Shown here piece by piece: positions 7,621 to 12,617 of a stretch of 15,016 nt of DNA (positions within the stretch are counted from its first letter, which is position 1; each line of letters starts with the position of its first letter). A program made the position numbers and the translations under genes. The stretch comes from JARFQH01 sp041299015 (GTDB lineage Bacteria; Desulfobacterota; Desulfobacteria; Desulfobacterales; SG8-13): positions 1-15,016 of the forward strand of contig JBFYWB010000002.1 of NCBI GenBank assembly GCA_041299015.1. Direction: 5' to 3'. The notes beneath the pieces were generated by a model that was given only the letters and a program-made list of their open reading frames with translations, searched no databases and had not been told where the DNA came from.

Positions 7621-9264
7621 ATGAAACCTTTCGGCGGTAAAACAATTCGATTGACACTATTATTGGCGATCCTGATTCTGTTTTTTGGCTGCGGTGATGG
7701 AGACGACGATGACGATTCCAATAGCAGCAGCGTCACACCGAGTGCCGTCGCAACGGTTTTTCTGGCAAAAGAGAGCACTGAAACGGCCGTAGGGCTTTAC
7801 GGCGCCTCCCTGGACGGCACCTCGATCGTCAAACTCTCCGGAAATCCGGTCAGCGGGGGCAACGTCGTCGACTTCGCCATTTCACCCGACGGGCGATTTG
7901 TGGCCTACCTGGCGGACCAGGAGTCTGAGGGCCAGTTCGAACTCTATACGGTTCCCATCAACGGTGGTACGGTTACCAACGTTTCCCAGCTATCCGGCAC
8001 CATTCTGGAAGTCATAGAATTTGCCTGGGCACCGAACAGTTCCCGAATCGCCTTTCGGGCTTTCAACGCTTTTACCGGTAACACGGGCGGCAACACAGAA
8101 CTCTTTACCAACTTTACGAGCGGAAACAGCCTGGTCACCGTTTCAAACTTTTCGACTAGTGGAAATGTCGATGCCTTCGAGTGGTCGCCCACGAGTCAGT
8201 TGATTGCCTACACTGTGAACCCTATCACCGGAAGCAGCCTGCAGTTTCGGCTCTATGTTGCACCTCCGAACCAGGAAAATCAATCCTTTTCGGTTTCCAA
8301 CATTCCGGCCGCTAGCAATAGGATTACGATCGGAGAGTTTCAATGGTCACCCAACGGTTCAATTATTGCCTTTCTTGCGGACATCAGGGGCACAGGAGTC
8401 AATGAACTGCTGGTTGCCGAACCGAATATAAATGCCATACCTGTGGCGGTTTCCGGTACCCTTGCGGATGGCGGGGAAGTGGTGAACTTTTCCTGGGCAC
8501 CAAACAATTCCCGGATTGCCTTCCTTGCCGATCAATTTGAAGACGAAAAATTCGATCTGATTTCCGTTGTTCCGGATCTGAATGCCTTTAACCCCAACCC
8601 TGACCCACGACTCATATCCGGAGATATTATCGGCGATGTCATTGACTTTGCCTGGTCACCGGACAGTCGCCTGATCGCTTATATTGCCGATGGGGACGCG
8701 CTTGGCGTATTTGAGCTTTACACGAATGTGCCGTTTGGCACCTCTCCCCGTAAGGTCAGCGATAACCTGATTGGTGATGAAGATGTTTGGGCTTTTGCCT
8801 GGGCCCCTGACCCTGACAGCTCCCTCATCGCCTACCAGGCGAACCAGGAGGAAAGCAACAAGGATGAACTCTACACCACTGTAGCCGACGGGGACCAGGA
8901 TTTCGTGAAGATTTCCGGGTCGCCTACCAGTGGAGGCCTCCTGCGGCAGGAGGATTTCGCCTCTTTTGGCTGGGCGCCTGACAGTTCCCGGGTCGCCTAC
9001 ATTGCCAGACAGGCGAATGATTTTTACGAGTTGTACTCCTCTACACCCGACGGGGCGACCAACAATTCTGTCGTTTCCGGGCCGCTGGTTGCCGGCGGCA
9101 ACGTTGACTCCTTCCAATGGTCGCCCGATAGCTTGCGGGTGGTCTACCGGGCTGACCAGGACACCGTCAACGTTCCAGAGCTCTATTCATCGCAGCCCGA
9201 CGGCAGCGACAACCTGAAAGTCTCAATTGGAAGGGTGGAGGACATCTATGACTGGGTGCCATAA
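7621..9264 (+). CDS. beta-propeller lipoprotein with about nine PD40/TolB-like repeats
   Basis: A 547-residue lipoprotein. The start at 7621 has GAGG nine bases upstream; an equally possible ATG lies three codons earlier at 7612. The signal peptide MKPFGGKTIRLTLLLAILIL ends in a lipobox-like FFGC, with lipidation expected at C24, followed by a GDGDDDDDSNSSS linker. The rest is a train of about nine blades of roughly 55-60 residues sharing F-x-W-[AS]-P-[DN]-S-x-x-[IV]-A-[YF]-x-A-D and an ELY strand (for example FAWSPDSRLIAYIAD, FGWAPDSSRVAYIAR). These are WD40-like PD40 repeats as in TolB, so the protein probably folds as one propeller with extra blades and acts as a periplasmic or outer-membrane scaffold. 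No enzymatic domain is visible. It ends 88 bp before the convergent selenoprotein gene. Confidence 0.88.
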   Translation: MKPFGGKTIRLTLLLAILILFFGCGDGDDDDDSNSSSVTPSAVATVFLAKESTETAVGLYGASLDGTSIVKLSGNPVSGGNVVDFAISPDGRFVAYLADQESEGQFELYTVPINGGTVTNVSQLSGTILEVIEFAWAPNSSRIAFRAFNAFTGNTGGNTELFTNFTSGNSLVTVSNFSTSGNVDAFEWSPTSQLIAYTVNPITGSSLQFRLYVAPPNQENQSFSVSNIPAASNRITIGEFQWSPNGSIIAFLADIRGTGVNELLVAEPNINAIPVAVSGTLADGGEVVNFSWAPNNSRIAFLADQFEDEKFDLISVVPDLNAFNPNPDPRLISGDIIGDVIDFAWSPDSRLIAYIADGDALGVFELYTNVPFGTSPRKVSDNLIGDEDVWAFAWAPDPDSSLIAYQANQEESNKDELYTTVADGDQDFVKISGSPTSGGLLRQEDFASFGWAPDSSRVAYIARQANDFYELYSSTPDGATNNSVVSGPLVAGGNVDSFQWSPDSLRVVYRADQDTVNVPELYSSQPDGSDNLKVSIGRVEDIYDWVP

Positions 9265-9286
9265 GATCATTAACAAAACAACATTA

Positions 9287-9304
9287 GCAAGCTGGCCCGC
9301 TTGC
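9287..9304. terminator. weak hairpin between convergent genes
   Basis: GCAAGC (9287-9292), loop TGGCCC and GCTTGC (9299-9304) form a 6-bp stem between the lipoprotein stop and the stop of the Sec-containing protein gene. No clear T-tract follows, so its role as terminator is tentative. Confidence 0.3.
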
Positions 9305-9352
9305 AATTGACTGCCTCTGTTGCAGTGGCCTCAATGAGGTTTGAAACGAAGG

Positions 9353-10210
9353 TTACTTCTTCGCCCCGGAATCTTTCGCCAATTCTTTGTCGATGATGGC
9401 AGAGAAGCCTTCCAGGCTGCGCTGTTTCAATTGCCGGCCGTTGATGAAAATGGCCGGAACGCCGCGTACGCCGACCCGGTTGGCCTGAGCGATATCCGAC
9501 TGGACCTTCGCAAGGGTTTCCTCGGCCTGCCAGTCTTTTTCGAACTGTTCCATGTTTAAATTGAGCGCTTTGGCGATCTCGCGCACCTTCTCGTCGTTCA
9601 GTTGGTTGGTGTTTTGAAAGAGCTCGTCGTGAAATTCCCAGAACCGGCCCTGCTTGTCGGCCGCCAGGGCAGCGCGCGCCGCCGTTTCGGCATACTTGTG
9701 TGATCTGACCGGGAAATTCATGAAGACTTCCTTGACCTGTTGGGGATATTTTTCGACCACCTGGTCGAGCAGAGACGTGAGTCCCTTGCAATACACTCAC
9801 TCGAATTCGCTGAAAACGGCCACCACGACCGGAGCGTTTTCCGGTCCTCGAAAAGGCGATCCGGAGGTGTCGACCTGTTCGACGAAGTTCAGCTCGACAA
9901 TCTGGACGGACTTTTTCTCACGGCTGCTGAGCACAAGAACGTCTGACCCCTGGATGTGCCAGATACGGTCGAACTCCTGGCCGACATCCATCGTTTCGTC
10001 CAGCGTGCCGTTCGGTTCGTAGACTTGGATTTGTCCTTTGTCGGTGAGAACAAAGACCTTGTTCCGCGATGTCGAAAAGGCGACATCGAGAGGCGGGTCC
10101 TTCAGATTGAACGTCTGAATGACATTCCAATCGAGGGCGGCCAAACAAACCGGCAGCATGAAGAACAGGGCCGCCAGGGTGCTGGAAATAACTGCGATTC
10201 TAAATTTCAT
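9353..10210 (-). CDS. secreted DsbA-like thiol oxidoreductase, probable selenoprotein (UxxC)
   Basis: Read through one TGA at 9797-9799, this is a single 285-residue protein. The start at 10210 follows AGGAGG with a 6-base spacer. Residues 1-25 form a Sec signal peptide ending near CLAA. Residues 27-115 resemble two to three propeller strands (LDVAFSTSRNKVFVLTDKGQ, IQVYEPNG, VLVLSSREKK). The DsbA/thioredoxin-like domain begins at GPENAPVVVAVFSEFE, runs into Sec138-V-Y-C141 (UxxC where relatives have CxxC), then KYPQQVKEVFMNFPVRSHKY, a helical insert, and the cis-Pro loop GVRGVPAIFING (P252). Such proteins make, isomerise or reduce disulfides in the periplasm. The frame is continuous and homologous on both sides of the TGA, which argues for Sec rather than decay. 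A nonsense mutation is the alternative; the SelA/B/C/D genes are not in this window. Confidence 0.85.
9753..9768 (-). promoter_or_regulatory. candidate bacterial SECIS hairpin
   Basis: In the mRNA (minus strand) a 6-bp perfect stem UCGACC/GGUCGA closes an AGGU loop 35-38 nt after the UGA. Bacterial SECIS elements lie within the coding sequence just downstream of the UGA and expose a guanine (often GU) in a small apical loop; this loop offers GGU. The distance is at the far end of the usual range. A second, lower stem, GUGAGU with ACUCAC (9795-9800 and 9777-9782), includes the UGA itself and could hold the codon at the base of the structure. Confidence 0.55.
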
Positions 10211-10370
10211 TATTAGCCTCCTGAACAGAAATCAGTGCAGTTGATCAGTCCGTTGGATCGGAACGAACCGAGTTCCCGCACTTAAATGGCATCATCATGA
10301 AAAAAGCTCAAGACTTAAAATTTTTGGCCCATCCGTTTCTTGCGGCCCTGTGTTGCCAAGATCCAGCGTC

Positions 10371-10398
10371 TTGAATTTAGAGAATTAGTGTTTAGTGT
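10371..10398 (+). promoter_or_regulatory. weak sigma-70-like promoter
   Basis: TTGAAT (10371-10376), a 16-bp spacer and TAGTGT (10393-10398) lie about 60 bp before the start of the small cytoplasmic protein. The -10 overlaps the second copy of a tandem TTAGTGT repeat (10385-10398). The match is weak and given only as the best candidate. Confidence 0.25.
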
Positions 10399-10456
10399 AG
10401 CCAAGACAAGTCGATCTGCTGCGGCACGGCCACAACCCTATGAAAGGAGAACGGTG

Positions 10457-10879
10457 ATGAGAGATACGGAAAGTGTCCACAAAAGAGTCCAGGAAATGTG
10501 CGATTGTTATGCGACGACCGATCCACTGAAAGAAATGTCGATCCTTAAAAACGACAGCAACAAGGACGAGGCGGCGGTCAAGTGGTTGGCGCTGGTCGCT
10601 CTGCACGGCGTCAACAACAATGCCGAAAAAGTATCCATCCGCCGCGCCAAGGACGGAACGGTAACCGTTTATGCCGAGTACAGAACCACCGAACTTCCGT
10701 CTCCGGGCGCCGAGGTGGGGCAGAAGGTTTTCGATGCGGTTAGGGAAATGACCCACATCGAAGGTGAAAAGGGCAAAACCGATCTGGCCCTCGGGATTCG
10801 CGACAGCAGTATCGATCTCAAGATCAAATTGAAGCAAAAAGACGGCGGAGAACAAGTTACCCTGAAATTTCCGGGATAG
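10457..10879 (+). CDS. conserved-looking cytoplasmic protein of unknown function (140 aa)
   Basis: The ATG at 10457 follows AAGGAG with a 7-base spacer and was chosen over an upstream in-frame start at 10340, whose 39 extra residues look non-coding. The 140-residue product has no signal peptide or membrane segment. It begins MRDTESVHKRVQEMCDCYAT, contains a CDC pair early, a hydrophobic KWLALVALHGVNNNAEK helix, a short beta-rich stretch (KDGTVTVYAEYRTTELPSP) and ends with alternating charged strands (SSIDLKIKLKQKDGG, VTLKFPG). I do not recognise a domain; the reading frame and strong ribosome binding site argue that it is real. It is transcribed alone between the divergent Sec-protein gene and the convergent peroxidase gene. 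The cysteine pair could bind metal or take part in redox chemistry, which is speculation. Confidence 0.85.
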   Translation: MRDTESVHKRVQEMCDCYATTDPLKEMSILKNDSNKDEAAVKWLALVALHGVNNNAEKVSIRRAKDGTVTVYAEYRTTELPSPGAEVGQKVFDAVREMTHIEGEKGKTDLALGIRDSSIDLKIKLKQKDGGEQVTLKFPG

Positions 10880-10895
10880 GGGAGCACGTCGCTGA

Positions 10896-10937
10896 ACTGC
10901 CGTTGAAGCGGCCGCCTCCGGCGGATTCAACGGCAGT
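10896..10937. terminator. long GC-rich hairpin between convergent genes
   Basis: ACTGCCGTTGAA (10896-10907) and TTCAACGGCAGT (10926-10937) form a perfect 12-bp outer stem, with an inner CCGCC-TCC-GGCGG hairpin (10912-10924). It lies just after the 140-aa gene and before the convergent tpx stop. No U-tract follows on either strand, so it may act as an mRNA-stabilising or bidirectional termination structure, or belong to a dispersed REP-like family. Confidence 0.55.
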
Positions 10938-11005
10938 ATCTGTTCCGCCGCGAGAAGACGGCGACCGTCATTACTGCGGTCAGCAGGCTGCGCATGGCGG
11001 GGCCG

Positions 11006-11521
11006 TTATACCAGTTTTTCGGCGGCGGAGATGACGGCGGTATAATCGGGTTCATTGGCCACCTCGTTGACAAGCTGTACGTACCGGACAACGCCCTCCG
11101 CGTCGACCACGAAAACGGCCCGGGCCAGAAGTCGCAGCTCCTTGATCAGCACACCGTATGAATTCCCGAATGCGGCCGCGCGATGGTCGGAAAGCGTGAC
11201 GACCCTGTCCACACCCGCCGCACCGCACCACCGCTTCTGGGCGAACGGCAGGTCCATGCTGATGGTCAAAATAACGATATCTCCGCTCAACTTTGCTGCT
11301 TCGGTGTTGAACCGTCGGGTTTCCATGTCGCAAACCGGGGTATCGAGAGAAGGAACCGCAGAGATGATGACCACCTTGCCGCGAAAAGATGAAAACCGCA
11401 CCGGTTTCAAATCATTGTCCAGCGCCTCGAAATCCGGTGCCTTATCACCCGGTTTAATGTCGTCACCGATCAGGGTCAATGGGTTGCCTCGCATCGTTAT
11501 CACTCCGGTACGTTCTTTCAT
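11006..11521 (-). CDS. tpx: thiol peroxidase (atypical 2-Cys peroxiredoxin)
   Basis: A 171-residue peroxiredoxin of the Tpx family that reduces hydrogen peroxide and organic hydroperoxides using thioredoxin-type electron donors in the cytoplasm. The peroxidatic cysteine is C64 in VPSLDTPVCDMETRRFN (with T61 of the TxxC motif), and the resolving cysteine is C99 in SMDLPFAQKRWCGAAGV; both are ordinary cysteines, not selenocysteine. The N-terminus MKERTGVIT then GNPLTLIGDDIKPGDKAPDF is typical, and the length equals the family norm. The start at 11521 has GAGG five bases upstream; an internal ATG at 11494 also has GGAG upstream but would clip the conserved start. A minus-strand promoter lies about 60 bp upstream. 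It stands alone, convergent with the 140-aa gene. Confidence 0.95.
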   Translation of the reverse strand: MKERTGVITMRGNPLTLIGDDIKPGDKAPDFEALDNDLKPVRFSSFRGKVVIISAVPSLDTPVCDMETRRFNTEAAKLSGDIVILTISMDLPFAQKRWCGAAGVDRVVTLSDHRAAAFGNSYGVLIKELRLLARAVFVVDAEGVVRYVQLVNEVANEPDYTAVISAAEKLV

Positions 11522-11581
11522 GACGGCCTCGCTTTCTTTTTTGCTTGGATCAATAATGATGGCTTATTTTGTATTGCCTTC

Positions 11582-11609
11582 AAAGTAGGGACGAAAAGCC
11601 TCAAGTCAA
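11582..11609 (-). promoter_or_regulatory. sigma-70-like promoter of tpx
   Basis: On the minus strand TTGACT (11604-11609), a 16-bp spacer and TACTTT (11582-11587) form a plausible -35/-10 pair, placing the start of transcription about 50 bp before the tpx ATG. Confidence 0.5.
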
Positions 11610-11668
11610 CGCGTCGCGGGAGACACGTCTTCTTCAACGGTCGGCGGTTTACACCCTTGTCTCCCCGG

Positions 11669-11699
11669 GGTGCGCTGCGGCTTGCGGTCGGGGCGCACC
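11669..11699. other. 7-bp inverted repeat upstream of the VTT protein gene
   Basis: GGTGCGC (11669-11675) and GCGCACC (11693-11699) enclose a 17-nt GC-rich loop immediately before the predicted -35 at 11706. Its position would suit an operator or an upstream structural element. Nothing else was recognised in the 360 bp between the tpx and VTT protein starts apart from the two promoters. Confidence 0.3.
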
Positions 11700-11705
11700 G
11701 GTTTC

Positions 11706-11733
11706 TTGACTTAACGCGTGCCTGTGGTATGAC
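11706..11733 (+). promoter_or_regulatory. sigma-70-like promoter of the VTT protein-acnA pair
   Basis: TTGACT (11706-11711), a 16-bp spacer and TATGAC (11728-11733) make a good -35/-10 pair. Transcription would start near 11740, leaving a leader of about 140 nt before the ATG at 11882. The leader is GC-rich, with no riboswitch consensus that I recognise. Confidence 0.5.
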
Positions 11734-11881
11734 CCCATTAACCGAAGTTTTTTTCAAATCGAAAGGTCGTGCCTGCAGCCGCGGTTTAAGTGTCAGGCCC
11801 GAAGCCGGTTGCAATCGCAGCGGCGTTTTTACGCCGGCCGGATCGCTTGGCGCCAAGGGCAGGGAATCGGAGCGTCGGCTT

Positions 11882-12580
11882 ATGCAAAAAAAGGGGCCAG
11901 CACCGGTCGGCAGTCGCCGCAAGTCGATTGTCAAGGCCCTCATCCTGGCCGTGTTCATTGTCGGTGCGATCGTTCTGGTCCGCTTCACGCCGGCAAAAGA
12001 CTACCTGACGTCTGAGCAGCTGGGGCGCTTTCTGGACACGGCCGGCCTGTGGGCACCGCTGGTCTTTATCGTCATTTACACGGTGGGGGTCTGTCTTTTT
12101 GTTCCGGGGACGCTGCTGACCGGGTTGGGGGCTGCGATTTTCGGGCCTTACCTGGGGTTCATCTATGTTTGGCTCGGCGCGATGCTGGGCGCCAGTGCCG
12201 CTTTTGTCATCGGGCGCACCCTTGGCCGCGATTTTGCCGCTGCTCTCGTCGGCGATCGGTTGAAAAAGTATGACGATGCCATCGAACGCAACGGTTTCGC
12301 CGCCGTTCTCTATCTGCGGTTGGTCTATTTCCCTTTCACACCCTTGAACTTCGGCATGGGCCTGACACGCGTGCGATTTCGGGATTATGTCGCCGGCACG
12401 GGCTTCGGCATTCTCGTCGGAACCTTTATCTTCACCTTTTTCATCGGCACGCTCAAGCAGGTCTGGACGTCCGGCGACTGGGGGCAGCTGCTCTCGTTCA
12501 AGGTCTTTTTCTCCATTGCGTTATTTGTATTCTCATTTTTCATACCAAAAATAATCAAGAAGATCAGGGGCCAAGCCTGA
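11882..12580 (+). CDS. VTT-domain (TVP38/TMEM64, DedA-like) membrane protein
   Basis: A 232-residue inner-membrane protein of the SNARE-associated/VTT superfamily, whose members are thought to scramble or translocate phospholipid carriers. The start ATG at 11882 has GGAG about nine bases upstream; the frame is open further upstream but those residues are not membrane-like. A first transmembrane helix covers residues 17-34, another about 57-76. The conserved core CLFVPGTLLTGLGAAIFGPY (71-90) with GRTLGRD (111-117) matches the re-entrant loop and glycine-rich motif of the family, and YLRLVYFPFTPLNFGMGL (144-161) carries the second loop with its conserved R-x-x-x-x-P-F-x-x-x-N-F. Further helices lie at 175-190 and 206-224. 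Only 37 bp separate its stop from acnA, so cotranscription is likely though no functional link is evident. Confidence 0.92.
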   Translation: MQKKGPAPVGSRRKSIVKALILAVFIVGAIVLVRFTPAKDYLTSEQLGRFLDTAGLWAPLVFIVIYTVGVCLFVPGTLLTGLGAAIFGPYLGFIYVWLGAMLGASAAFVIGRTLGRDFAAALVGDRLKKYDDAIERNGFAAVLYLRLVYFPFTPLNFGMGLTRVRFRDYVAGTGFGILVGTFIFTFFIGTLKQVWTSGDWGQLLSFKVFFSIALFVFSFFIPKIIKKIRGQA

Positions 12581-12617
12581 CCCTGAGGCCCCGCCGCCAA
12601 AACGACAAGGAGTGCCC

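Noticed and set aside
9353..9796. Separate gene starting with the GTG right after the TGA
   Set aside because: It has no ribosome binding site of its own, lacks a signal peptide, and would begin in the middle of the redox active site; one read-through gene explains both pieces better.
11006..11521. Selenocysteine in the neighbouring peroxiredoxin
   Set aside because: Both redox positions are ordinary TGC/TGT cysteine codons and the frame has no internal TGA.
11740..11881. Riboswitch in the leader of the VTT protein gene
   Set aside because: The leader is long and GC-rich, but I found no conserved cobalamin, TPP, SAM or other aptamer core.
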